A stretch of DNA of 45,994 nucleotides from assembly GCA_036567985.1 (NCBI GenBank), contig DATCTK010000069.1:1-45994 (forward strand). Reading direction: 5' to 3'. Each line of letters opens with the position of its first letter. Position 1 is the first letter of the stretch. Source of the DNA: SZUA-229 sp036567985. GTDB taxonomy: Bacteria; Pseudomonadota; Gammaproteobacteria; SZUA-229. Below are positions 26,448 to 34,236 of this stretch, piece after piece. The notes under the pieces are model-generated. The model did no database searches. It saw only the letters and a list, made by a program, of their open reading frames with translations, and was not told the origin of the DNA. The position numbers and the translations under genes are program-made.

Positions 26448-26636
26448 ATGAATAAGAAGACAAGCTTAAGTATTGGTGACCGCGTACGTATTATCAGCAC
26501 CGGTCAGGAAGTAACCGTTGACCAGGTGAGCGCCCACGGCTTTAGTGTGGTTCGCTTTAATTCCGGTGGCACCTACCGCTTTCTGAACGACAAGCTGGAA
26601 AAACCCAGCGGGCAGCATGCAGCTCATAACGCATAA
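26448..26636 (+). CDS. Small hypothetical SH3-like protein (62 aa)
   Basis: The ATG at 26448 has a strong GGAG ribosome binding site and is preferred to a TTG at 26427. The product (GDRVRIISTGQEVTVDQVSA...) alternates short beta strands and turns like a small SH3-like or KOW-type barrel, but it matches no family I can name. It is monocistronic with its own AT-rich promoter region, which suggests independent regulation. Confidence 0.6.
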   Translation: MNKKTSLSIGDRVRIISTGQEVTVDQVSAHGFSVVRFNSGGTYRFLNDKLEKPSGQHAAHNA

Positions 26637-26718
26637 ACACCTGTATCTGCCATGGACGGCCCATCTATAATCCGTATTATAGAAAGCAATACTGGCTTGA
26701 GATAACAGGCAGGACAGC

Positions 26719-26970
26719 ATGCCCACTATCCCCCCAATCCGCCACACCCCGGTTATAAGTCGACGGGCATTGCGCCGCAGCGAAAGCACTACGGCGACAG
26801 AGGAAACGGACACTAACAACCAGCCCTCACCCAGAGACAGACGACGCAAGCCGGATCGCCGCCAACGGCAGCTCAGGGTTCGTTTTGAACGACGTCGGCA
26901 GATGCGTCGTGGCAAGGAGAATACCAGCAGTGATGGAAGCGTGGGTCGACATATCAATACCGAGGCATGA
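26719..26970 (+). CDS. Small Arg-rich hypothetical protein (83 aa)
   Basis: A short, strongly basic protein with an Arg-rich centre (RDRRRKPDRRQRQLRV and further RRR motifs) and Ser/Thr-rich ends, probably disordered. A purine-rich AGGCAGGA ribosome binding site precedes the ATG. The repeated basic spacing could bind nucleic acid or acidic partners. The start-site signal makes it a plausible gene, but small basic frames can occur by chance. Confidence 0.4.
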   Translation: MPTIPPIRHTPVISRRALRRSESTTATEETDTNNQPSPRDRRRKPDRRQRQLRVRFERRRQMRRGKENTSSDGSVGRHINTEA

Positions 26971-27033
26971 TATCTACCTTACGGCATCGATATCGATAGC
27001 CCCGGCCATGCAGCAGATCATAGAAGCCCGATC

Positions 27034-27276
27034 ATGAAAAACAGGATAAAAACCACCCTCCAGTTAATACTGTTCCTGGCAGTGACAGCGGCGGCGATTT
27101 ACTATGTGATGATTCGCTCACCGTTCGACAGTCTGGAGCAACATTCCAGTGACAGGATCAACCGCCCCACACCCGGCTACACCAATGACAGTGCCGACAA
27201 AACCAGCGGGGATGATGTTTCCCTCACCGGTGCAAAAGGCCGCTACGACGAAGCCCTTATAGGGCGTAAAGAATAG
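27034..27276 (+). CDS. Small single-pass membrane protein (80 aa)
   Basis: A transmembrane helix (about residues 7-26, LQLILFLAVTAAAIYYVMI) follows a basic N-terminus (MKNRIK), predicting a cytoplasmic N-terminus and a periplasmic C-terminal tail of about 50 polar residues; a signal peptide is the alternative. No family is recognised. It ends just before a bidirectional terminator that separates it from the convergent phosphoribulokinase-like gene. Confidence 0.55.
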   Translation: MKNRIKTTLQLILFLAVTAAAIYYVMIRSPFDSLEQHSSDRINRPTPGYTNDSADKTSGDDVSLTGAKGRYDEALIGRKE

Positions 27277-27287
27277 GGATCAAGAAT

Positions 27288-27321
27288 AAAAAAGACTGAA
27301 GCCGAACCGCCTCAGTTTTTT
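27288..27321. terminator. Bidirectional intrinsic terminator
   Basis: The stem ACTGAAGC / GCCTCAGT (27295-27316, six-base loop, one G-T pair) is flanked by an A-run at 27288-27293 and a T-run at 27316-27321, so it can serve both the 80-aa gene (plus strand) and the phosphoribulokinase-like gene (minus strand), whose stop codon lies inside the hairpin. Confidence 0.8.
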
Positions 27322-28238
27322 GCCGCAATCAGCGCTTCAATAATCGGCGCACAGATCACGTCCAGCGCATGCTGCAACTGCCCACCGGGAATCAGCAGAC
27401 TTTTGCGCCCGCTCAACCGGGCATTGGGGATGCGCTTAACATAGCCAGTCACATCATGTCTGTCCGGCTCGCGAAAACTCACCACCAGCATGCTTTCATA
27501 ATCCGCCGGCACCGGCTCATGCTCAAACGGGTTGGAGGTGTCCACCACCGGCATGCGCTGGAAATTAATATCAGACAGTGAAAACTGCGGCACGATAAAG
27601 TGAATATAGTCCTGCAACTGCTGCACAATGTGATCGGTGGTTTCTTCCGCTGAGCGTTTACGCACCACACGCTCATGGTGAATACGCTGAATCCATTGCA
27701 GATTAATCGCCGGCACCACGCCAATTAGCAGGTCCACATACTGCGCCGCATTCGCACCGTTATTGCGCGCACTGCGTCGATCTTCCGCGGGCGGAGGCAG
27801 CTGCTGTTTACGCCGGGTCCAGCTGTCCGCCACCACACCACCGTGCATGCCCTCATAGAACAGACAATCATTCTCCAACGGCAGATCCTGCCAGGGGGTA
27901 AAACCACCCGGTGGCAGCTTATGCTGGCGGGCATTTTCTTCACTCAATTTGCAGCGCATGCGGCCACCGCCACTCTGGCTGTATTCACGGAACAGCTGTT
28001 GCAGTGCATCGAAATCATTCAGCACCGGCCCGTAACAGCTGATATGCTGCCCGTCTGCCAGTGCCTGCGAAATGCGTTTTTCAGTTTCCGCATCGTCATA
28101 ACGCAGAAAGCCATTGCCCTCGACGAATACCGCGCGGATTTTCTGACGATAGAAAATTTCCTTAAAGGCCTGTTGCACAACCGTGGTGCCTGCACCACTG
28201 GCACCGGTTACCGCAATAATGGGATGGTCTACGGACAT
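27312..28238 (-). CDS. Divergent phosphoribulokinase-family protein, catalytic residues substituted
   Basis: A 308-aa member of the class I (bacterial) phosphoribulokinase family: P-loop GASGAGTT at 12-19, FYEGMHGG at 127-134, PQFSLSDINFQR and VVDTSNPF. The usual EGDxFHR segment reads EGNGFLR here, so the catalytic Asp (position 42 in the Rhodobacter sphaeroides enzyme) is Asn and the His at 45 is Leu. The helix that carries Lys165, Arg168 and Asp169 there reads RIHHER here (Arg, His, Glu), and the Arg186-Arg187 pair is Gln-Gln. An insertion of about 25 residues lies at about 139-165. ATP binding seems intact, but ordinary ribulose-5-phosphate kinase activity is doubtful. No RuBisCO or other Calvin-cycle genes are nearby. 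Confidence 0.82.
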   Translation of the reverse strand: MSVDHPIIAVTGASGAGTTVVQQAFKEIFYRQKIRAVFVEGNGFLRYDDAETEKRISQALADGQHISCYGPVLNDFDALQQLFREYSQSGGGRMRCKLSEENARQHKLPPGGFTPWQDLPLENDCLFYEGMHGGVVADSWTRRKQQLPPPAEDRRSARNNGANAAQYVDLLIGVVPAINLQWIQRIHHERVVRKRSAEETTDHIVQQLQDYIHFIVPQFSLSDINFQRMPVVDTSNPFEHEPVPADYESMLVVSFREPDRHDVTGYVKRIPNARLSGRKSLLIPGGQLQHALDVICAPIIEALIAAKN

Positions 28239-28295
28239 GGCATTCCTTATTAAATGCTGCAGCCCTGCAGCAATACAGGCGGGTATGTACAGGGC

Positions 28296-28667
28296 CTATT
28301 GTTGTTTGACTTTAAAGGCCCGTCGCCAGGCTTCCAGATCCGTCATGGTGTCGCTGCGTTCACGCAGCACCACACCAATCTGGTAATGACCGCCCACTTC
28401 CATTTCATTACACCAGCGTACATTGCCGGTTAGAAAATACTTCTTGCTGCTGTCCTTCAGGGTTACCCACACATCGAGCACACTGTCGATTTTAATTTTC
28501 TGATTCAACTCGATGCGCAGGCCACTGGCGGATACATCCAGGGTTGAGCCACACAGGGTTTTACCCAGCAAATTGGGGTTTTCCGATGAGAATACGATTT
28601 TTAAATCCAGAGCTTCCTTTAGCTCATAACGTTCGGCACCCCGCCGTTCGCTCGGTGTTTTTTGCAT
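28296..28667 (-). CDS. PilZ domain cyclic-di-GMP-binding protein
   Basis: A 123-aa single-domain PilZ protein. The cyclic-di-GMP-binding motifs are the RxxxR at residues 9-13 (RGAER) and the DxSxxG at 44-49 (DVSASG), in the usual order and spacing, followed by the beta barrel. It is a stand-alone effector that would bind the messenger handled by the GGDEF-EAL protein at 11.6 kb. It precedes the phosphoribulokinase-like gene on the same strand by 57 bp. Confidence 0.9.
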   Translation of the reverse strand: MQKTPSERRGAERYELKEALDLKIVFSSENPNLLGKTLCGSTLDVSASGLRIELNQKIKIDSVLDVWVTLKDSSKKYFLTGNVRWCNEMEVGGHYQIGVVLRERSDTMTDLEAWRRAFKVKQQ

Positions 28668-28834
28668 GCTGATCGTCCGAAAAATAAAAATCTGTTACCA
28701 CTGCACTCCGCTAGCTGTTGCAACAGAATAAATACGCCACCTGTTTCAACAGGTTGTGAGCTCTTAAGTATAGGCATTCCAGTCTGGTTTGCAGAAAAAA
28801 AACCAGCGGCATGCAGCACCAGGCTACCCGTCGC

Positions 28835-30172
28835 TTACTCGCCCTTATGCCCCAGCAACTGCTCGGCACCGGCTTCCAGCATCTCGACCTTTTCAATTTT
28901 CTCGAAGCGGGAGGTAATCTTGCGCGCCGAGGTATTCACATCGTTAACATCTTTGCTCGCCTGCTCGATGTGTTTGGACAGGTTATCCATACGGGTCTGG
29001 AAACGACCGAAGTCTTTTGACAGCGCCACCAGGTGTTCCTGGATCAGGTGCACCTGCTTGCGGGTGGCGGAGTCTTTCAGCACCGCCCGCGCCGTGGTCA
29101 GCACGGCCATCAGGGTGGTAGGCGACACCAGCCACACCCGCGCCCGTTGCGCTTCTTCCACCAGGTCGTAATAGTGCCCGTGAATTTCCGCGAAGATGGA
29201 TTCTGCCGGGATAAACATCACCGCGCCGTCGGAGGTTTCACCGGGAATAATATACTTGGCGGCGATATCCTGAATGTGTTTACGAATGTCCTTGCGGAAC
29301 TGGCGCTCCGCATTCAGCCGGTCGCTCTCGTGCACATCGATGTCGGTCATCTTGCGGTAGGACTCCAGCGGGAATTTGGAGTCGATACCGATATCGCCAC
29401 TGGGCTCAGGTAAAAACAGCATGCAATCAACCCGGGTGCTATTGGACAGGGTGTGCTGGAAGGCGAAGCTGTTTTCCGGCATGACATTACGCACCAGTGA
29501 CGACAGCTGCACCTCGCCAAAGGCACCGCGGGAGCGTTTGTCTGCCAGCACTTCCTGCAGGCTCACCACATTGCCGGAGAGCTCGGTGATCTTCTTCTGC
29601 GCCTCGTCAATCAACGCCAGCCGCTTCACCACATCGGTAAAGGTGGCGGTGGTTTTTTCAAAGCCTTCATTGAGGCGCTTGTCCACCTGGCCGGAAATCT
29701 CTTTCAGTCGCTCATCGGTGGAGCGGGTCAGCGCATCCACCTTCTTGCCCAGCTCGTTGCCGTTCAGGGTGAGGGCTTCGGTTACCTGCTGACGCACTTC
29801 CACCATGCCCTGGGTCAGGTTTTCCTGCTGGATTTTCAGCGCATGCAGCTGGCGTTCATCAAAGGACTCGCGGTGTTTATTCAGGCCAGTCTGTAATACT
29901 TCATTGCTCTGGTTAAGCCGTTCCGACAGACTGTGACTCAGCTCGCCAATGCGCCGCTCCTGTGTGCTCTGCAACTCCGCCATGCGATCCACCAGGCGAT
30001 TCTGCACATCACCCAGCTGTGCATACTGTTGCTGGCGCAGGCTTTCCATCTGCTCTGCCAGGGTTTGTTGCAGCTTGCCCTGCAGGCGAAAAAACTGGTA
30101 ACTGATCCAGCCCAGCAGGACAAGCAGTGCCACGCCGCTGCCGGCCAGTAAAATGATCAGATTATTCTGCAT
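28835..30172 (-). CDS. rmuC: DNA recombination protein RmuC
   Basis: A 445-aa protein with an N-terminal membrane helix (about residues 5-23), a long coiled coil (about 25-190) and a C-terminal RmuC nuclease-like domain (about 195-420), including the conserved GAFGEVQL, DSKFPLE and VSPTTLMAVL segments. RmuC limits DNA inversion at short inverted repeats. The ATG at 30172 with AGGT about 8 bp upstream is chosen over a GTG at 30211. It is divergent from the PfkB kinase gene. Confidence 0.92.
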   Translation of the reverse strand: MQNNLIILLAGSGVALLVLLGWISYQFFRLQGKLQQTLAEQMESLRQQQYAQLGDVQNRLVDRMAELQSTQERRIGELSHSLSERLNQSNEVLQTGLNKHRESFDERQLHALKIQQENLTQGMVEVRQQVTEALTLNGNELGKKVDALTRSTDERLKEISGQVDKRLNEGFEKTTATFTDVVKRLALIDEAQKKITELSGNVVSLQEVLADKRSRGAFGEVQLSSLVRNVMPENSFAFQHTLSNSTRVDCMLFLPEPSGDIGIDSKFPLESYRKMTDIDVHESDRLNAERQFRKDIRKHIQDIAAKYIIPGETSDGAVMFIPAESIFAEIHGHYYDLVEEAQRARVWLVSPTTLMAVLTTARAVLKDSATRKQVHLIQEHLVALSKDFGRFQTRMDNLSKHIEQASKDVNDVNTSARKITSRFEKIEKVEMLEAGAEQLLGHKGE

Positions 30173-30281
30173 ACCACCTACCTGAAATAATTCATACCCT
30201 GGCAATTCCACACAGAAAGCGCTTTTTTACCCCCGCAACTTCGCTGTATGATCGCGCCTCGATTTTTCGTAACATACCACA

Positions 30282-31172
30282 ATGCTCAGGATTCTTCTCA
30301 CCGGTGTTGCTACGCTGGATATTATTAATACCGTGGATGAATATCCCGCCGAAGACAGCGAGGTTCGCGCCAGTGAGCAATCCATACGCATGGGCGGCAA
30401 TGCCTGTAATAGCGCACAGGTAATACAGCAACTGGGGCACCACAGCAGCTTGCTGTGCGCCTTTGCCGATGATGCCGCAGCGGATTTTATCCAGCACGAA
30501 CTGCGCGCGCAGCAGATTGAGTTCAGCCACTGCCCGGTGCAAACCGATAGCGCCACCCCGACATCCTATATCAGCCTGAGCCGTGCAACCGGCTCGCGCA
30601 GCATTGTGCATTACCGCCGGCTGGATGAACTGAATGCGCATCAGTTTGCACAGCTGCCGCTGGATAGTTACCACTGGTGTCATTTCGAGGCACGCAACTG
30701 CGAGCAGCTGCTCGAGATGCTGCAGCAATGCAAAGCCGCGGGTCGTCCGGTTTCACTGGAGCTGGAAAAACCCCGTGATGGACTGGAGCCATTGCTGCCC
30801 CTGGCCGATGTCTTGCTGATTTCCCGGCCCTTTGCCGAATCACAGGGGTTCAGCACCGCACAACAGTGCCTGCAGCGCTTCAGCCAGCGTTATACCAATA
30901 CCATTATCAGCTGCAGCTGGGGCGATCAGGGCGCCTGGCTATATGATACACAGCAGATTATCCACCAGCCTGCCTTTGCCGTTGCGCAGGTGGTGGACAG
31001 CCTCGGCGCGGGGGACACCTTCAATGCCGGGCTAATCAGCCAGCTGGCACAGCAGACCGCACCCGCTGAGGCGCTGGCCTTTGCCTGCGAGCTGGCGGCA
31101 AACAAATGTACACAATCCGGTTTTACCAATTTAAGCATTCCACCGATTAACCAGGGAGCAACTTATGTTTGA
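30282..31172 (+). CDS. PfkB family sugar kinase (ketohexokinase-like)
   Basis: A 296-aa ribokinase-fold kinase. The N-terminal substrate lid region reads RMGGNACNSAQVIQQLG, and the C-terminal PfkB signature DSLGAGDTFNAG supplies the anion hole and catalytic Asp. Overall pattern and length resemble fructokinase/ketohexokinase members more than ribokinase. The sugar substrate is not evident. It overlaps the next gene, a Rieske protein, by 8 bp, so the two are coupled, which is unusual for sugar kinases. Confidence 0.88.
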   Translation: MLRILLTGVATLDIINTVDEYPAEDSEVRASEQSIRMGGNACNSAQVIQQLGHHSSLLCAFADDAAADFIQHELRAQQIEFSHCPVQTDSATPTSYISLSRATGSRSIVHYRRLDELNAHQFAQLPLDSYHWCHFEARNCEQLLEMLQQCKAAGRPVSLELEKPRDGLEPLLPLADVLLISRPFAESQGFSTAQQCLQRFSQRYTNTIISCSWGDQGAWLYDTQQIIHQPAFAVAQVVDSLGAGDTFNAGLISQLAQQTAPAEALAFACELAANKCTQSGFTNLSIPPINQGATYV

Positions 31173-31500
31173 ACAGCTTTGCCATATTGATGATGTCACC
31201 GATCCCGGTGCAAAGGGCTTTACCATTAAACAGGGCCGCCGCGAACGGCTGGTGTTTGTGGTGAAAAAAGACGGCGAAGTCTACGCCTATGAAAATGAAT
31301 GCCCCCATGCCGGTATCAACCTGGAATGGCAGGAAGATGATTTTCTCGATATGGAGAAAAACCACATCCAGTGTTCGGTACACGGCGCGTTATTCAAGAT
31401 TGAAAACGGCGATTGCCTGGGCGGCCCCTGCAACGGTGAAGGCCTGACCCCGGCAAAGATCGAGCTGGATGATAACGGCAATATCCTGCTGCATCCCTGA
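31165..31500 (+). CDS. Rieske [2Fe-2S] protein
   Basis: A 111-aa single-domain Rieske protein with the cluster ligands CxH (Cys46, His48) and CxxH (Cys70, His73). There is no signal peptide or membrane segment, so it is a cytoplasmic ferredoxin-like electron carrier of the type seen with dioxygenases or nitrite reductases, not the bc1 complex subunit. No oxygenase lies nearby. The ATG lies within the kinase gene (8-bp overlap). It is followed 26 bp later by the BASS transporter. Confidence 0.9.
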   Translation: MFEQLCHIDDVTDPGAKGFTIKQGRRERLVFVVKKDGEVYAYENECPHAGINLEWQEDDFLDMEKNHIQCSVHGALFKIENGDCLGGPCNGEGLTPAKIELDDNGNILLHP

Positions 31501-31526
31501 AAGCCTGATACAGCAATCAGTTACGC

Positions 31527-32429
31527 ATGATCCATCACCTGACTCGCCTGTTTCCCCTCTGGGCCCTGCTCGCCTGCGGGCTGGCGTGGTTTTTTCCACA
31601 GTGGTTCCGCGGCTACCAGCCGGGCATTATGCCCCTGCTGGCACTGATTATGTTCTGTATGGGACTGGGCTTGCGCCTGGATGATTTTCGCCGCGTGTTC
31701 AACTCACCGCGGCTGATTGCGCTGGGTCTGTTACTGCAATACAGCATTATGCCGGCAGCGGCGTTTTTTATTGCCCGCCTGCTCGAGCTCGACCCGCTGC
31801 TCACCGCCGGCATGATATTACTCGGTGCCAGTCCCGGCGGCACCGCCTCCAATGTGGTGTGCTACCTGGCCAGGGGTAATGTTGCGCTGTCGATCAGCCT
31901 CACCAGCCTGTCGACCCTGCTGGCGGTATTTCTTACCCCGCTAATAAGCTGGGCCTATATGGATGCCAGCATCCATGTACCGGCACTGGAGATGCTTCGC
32001 AGTATCCTGCTGCTGGTAATTCTGCCGGTGGCGGGCGGTCTGTTGATTAACCACACCCTGCATAAACTGATCAAACCCCTGTCCGCGCTGTTTCCGTTGA
32101 TTGCGGTGGTCGCCATTGTGATGATTATTGCAATTGTGATGTCACTTAACCACGGGCGACTGGCGGAACTGAGTTTACTGCTAATGCTGGCGGTAATACT
32201 GCATAACGGGGTTGGCCTGGGCAGTGGCTACCTGGCGGGCAGGCTGTTCGGCTACAGCCACCGCGACTGCAAAACCCTGGCGATTGAACCCGGCATGCAG
32301 AACTCGGGGCTGGCTGCAGCCCTGGCACTGAAGTACTTTGCCCCCAGTGCCGCCCTGCCTGGTGCGCTGTTCAGCATCTGGCACAATCTCAGCGGCTCCT
32401 TACTGGCCAGCTACTGGCGGCGCCATTAG
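31527..32429 (+). CDS. BASS family sodium symporter
   Basis: A 300-aa membrane protein with about nine to ten transmembrane helices, with the family signatures GASPGGTASNVVCYLARGN and EPGMQNSGLAAALA. Bile acid:sodium symporter family members carry organic acids, such as pyruvate, pantoate or bile acids, with sodium. It follows the Rieske gene by 26 bp in the same direction, suggesting an operon with the sugar kinase and Rieske protein. A second, different BASS protein lies at 35.1-36.0 kb. Its stop overlaps the convergent ychJ stop by 4 bp. Confidence 0.9.
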   Translation: MIHHLTRLFPLWALLACGLAWFFPQWFRGYQPGIMPLLALIMFCMGLGLRLDDFRRVFNSPRLIALGLLLQYSIMPAAAFFIARLLELDPLLTAGMILLGASPGGTASNVVCYLARGNVALSISLTSLSTLLAVFLTPLISWAYMDASIHVPALEMLRSILLLVILPVAGGLLINHTLHKLIKPLSALFPLIAVVAIVMIIAIVMSLNHGRLAELSLLLMLAVILHNGVGLGSGYLAGRLFGYSHRDCKTLAIEPGMQNSGLAAALALKYFAPSAALPGALFSIWHNLSGSLLASYWRRH

Positions 32430-32926
32430 CGCAAACTGGGTGCGCAGCATTTCTTGAATTTTTTGCCACTGCCGCAGAAACAGGGTTCGTTGCGCTTCAG
32501 CGTATTCATTGCCACCGGCTCGCTGCTCAACGGCTCACCATCGATATAACGCCAGGCACCCTCTTCGCGCACAAATCGGCTGCGCTCATGCATAAAACCC
32601 ACCATCCCCTGCTGCTGGTACACCGCCTTGAACTCCACCCAGGCGTCGCCATCGGCGGAGTCACCCGCGTCGGTTGATAGCACCTGCAAACGTCGCCAGT
32701 GGATATCCGCGGACAGCTGCAATTGCGCCGGGCGGCTACTGCTGTGCCAGCTGGCCAGCAGGTAGTCGGTCTGACCGCTGGCATAGGCCACAAAGCGCGA
32801 ACGCATCAACTGCTCGGCGGTTTCTGCCGGTTGCTCCCCAGCAATGATCGGGACGCAACAATGGATGCCCGGCCTGCCGCTGCCGCAGCCACACAGGGCC
32901 TGCGAACTGTCGAGTAATTCTTTCAT
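32426..32926 (-). CDS. ychJ: YchJ family SEC-C protein
   Basis: A 166-aa protein with an N-terminal SEC-C-type zinc-binding motif (CGCGSGRPGIHCC, about residues 12-24) and a second at the C-terminus (CFCGSGKKFKKCC). Between them lies the YchJ NTF2-like domain (LMRSRFVAYASG onwards). This layout matches the UPF0225/YchJ family exactly. SEC-C motifs bind zinc and may contact ribosomes or other proteins; the cellular role is not settled. Its end overlaps the BASS gene by 4 bp, tail to tail. Confidence 0.93.
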   Translation of the reverse strand: MKELLDSSQALCGCGSGRPGIHCCVPIIAGEQPAETAEQLMRSRFVAYASGQTDYLLASWHSSSRPAQLQLSADIHWRRLQVLSTDAGDSADGDAWVEFKAVYQQQGMVGFMHERSRFVREEGAWRYIDGEPLSSEPVAMNTLKRNEPCFCGSGKKFKKCCAPSLR

Positions 32927-32996
32927 AAGTTATTGAATATTATATGGTTAATAATTCTTCAGCGGATAGATCCCGGGGTCTCACCCGGTTAGATTA

Positions 32997-33025
32997 TTGA
33001 CAATTTATCCATCTGACCGTAAAGT
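32997..33025 (+). promoter_or_regulatory. Sigma-70 promoter of tusA
   Basis: A perfect -35 box TTGACA (32997-33002), a 17-base spacer and a -10 TAAAGT (33020-33025, 4 of 6 matches) lie about 67 bp before the tusA start codon. It is the strongest -35/-10 pair I saw in the window. Confidence 0.75.
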
Positions 33026-33091
33026 AAGTAAACGATCACTAACTTGATCGATTTACACTAATGATTATCCATAAATTGTAAGGAGAAACCC

Positions 33092-33319
33092 ATGAGTTTC
33101 GACGCTGAATTAGATGCAAAAGGTCTGAACTGCCCACTTCCAATCCTGCGCGCCAAGAAAGCCATTGCTGAGCTGTCTTCTGGCCAGGTATTAAAAATTG
33201 TTGCAACTGACCCAGGTTCAGTAAAAGACTTCGAAGCATTCTGCAAGCAAACTGGTAACGAGCTGCTTTCAAGCGCCGAAGCTGGTGGTGCTTTCGAATT
33301 CATGATCAAAAAGTCTTAA
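33092..33319 (+). CDS. tusA: TusA family sulfur carrier protein
   Basis: A 75-aa TusA-fold protein with the family CPxP motif GLNCPLP; Cys14 carries persulfide sulfur. TusA proteins pass sulfur from cysteine desulfurase to tRNA thiolation or, in sulfur oxidisers, between rhodanese, DsrE and sHdr systems. The gene has a strong promoter, an AGGAGAAACCC ribosome binding site and a terminator, and its codons look more biased than those of its neighbours, consistent with high expression. Rhodaneses at 39.0 and 41.1 kb may supply persulfide. No dsrE, rhd or hdr genes are adjacent. Confidence 0.95.
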   Translation: MSFDAELDAKGLNCPLPILRAKKAIAELSSGQVLKIVATDPGSVKDFEAFCKQTGNELLSSAEAGGAFEFMIKKS

Positions 33320-33340
33320 TTGACCGCCTGATCATTTAAA

Positions 33341-33369
33341 GGCATCAGTAATCTACTGGTGCCTTTTTT
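33341..33369 (+). terminator. Intrinsic terminator of tusA
   Basis: A 9-bp stem (GGCATCAGT / ACTGGTGCC, one wobble pair) with a six-base loop ends in six T, 22 bp after the tusA stop codon. Confidence 0.85.
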
Positions 33370-33570
33370 ATTCCCGTTACTTTATACCTGAAACCGTGGT
33401 TTAAACGTGGATGCATGGTACAAGATATTGGTTTCACAGTGGCTTCAAAAAATCTTAGCTTCACCCATAGGTTAAGCGGGTATTTTTTGATCCGCTGTGG
33501 AATCAAGAGCTTGTGCAAGGTACCGCGGTTAAGCCTCGGCTTCAGGTATTAATCACCAGGATTACAAAGT

Positions 33571-34194
33571 TTGGCAAAACGACTTTCCGCCGAAGAGCGT
33601 CGTGCCACCATCATAGAAGTAGCCAAGCGGCTGTTTGCCCATACCGGCTTTCATGGTGTTTCCATCGACGAAATTGTTAAAGAAGTTGGCGTCAGCCCGG
33701 CTATTCTTTATCGCCATTTCGAATCCAAAGAAGAACTCTACCAGGCCGTATTACAGGAATTTTCCGCCACCCGTGAATCCTATGTGGAAGCAGTGGTGGC
33801 TGACGACATTGGTTTTGAACAGGTGCTGCGTGGTATGACCACGGTATTTGTTGCCAGCATTATGAACCATCCGGACATGCTAAAAATGGAAATGCATTCA
33901 CAGCTGGATGGTTCCCAGGCCAGCCAGGAATTCTTTCTTAATCGCTGGAAAAGTTTTACCGACTACATTGAATACAACCTGAATGAACTGCAGACCCAGG
34001 GCAAGATCAAACCGATCAATGCACAGGCCGCCGCGCTGATGTACCAGGGTATTATTCGCGAAGTACTGTTATTAAAATGCATGCAGCAATCCGACCGATT
34101 AAAAAACATGCCGGTGGCGGTGCTGGTGGATGAAGTGATTACGCTGTTTATGAAAATCATTGAACCCAGGCGCAAAAAAGACCAGAAAGACTGA
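33571..34194 (+). CDS. TetR family transcriptional regulator
   Basis: A 207-aa regulator with an N-terminal TetR helix-turn-helix (about residues 8-55: RRATIIEVAKRLFAHTGFHG, then VSIDEIVKEVGVSPAILYRHF). The C-terminal ligand pocket is not identifiable. The only sensible start is TTG at 33571: a stop codon lies seven codons upstream and no Met occurs until far inside the gene. A CAGGA is about 12 bp upstream. Its likely target is the following cyclophilin gene or its own promoter. The inducer is unknown. Confidence 0.88.
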   Translation: MAKRLSAEERRATIIEVAKRLFAHTGFHGVSIDEIVKEVGVSPAILYRHFESKEELYQAVLQEFSATRESYVEAVVADDIGFEQVLRGMTTVFVASIMNHPDMLKMEMHSQLDGSQASQEFFLNRWKSFTDYIEYNLNELQTQGKIKPINAQAAALMYQGIIREVLLLKCMQQSDRLKNMPVAVLVDEVITLFMKIIEPRRKKDQKD

Positions 34195-34236
34195 GCGAGA
34201 TTCGCTTCCAATTAAACGTATACGAGTATTCACCCG

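Noticed and set aside
27312..28238. Phosphoribulokinase as evidence of a Calvin cycle
   Set aside because: Catalytic and substrate residues are replaced and no RuBisCO gene is present in the window, so autotrophy cannot be argued from this gene.
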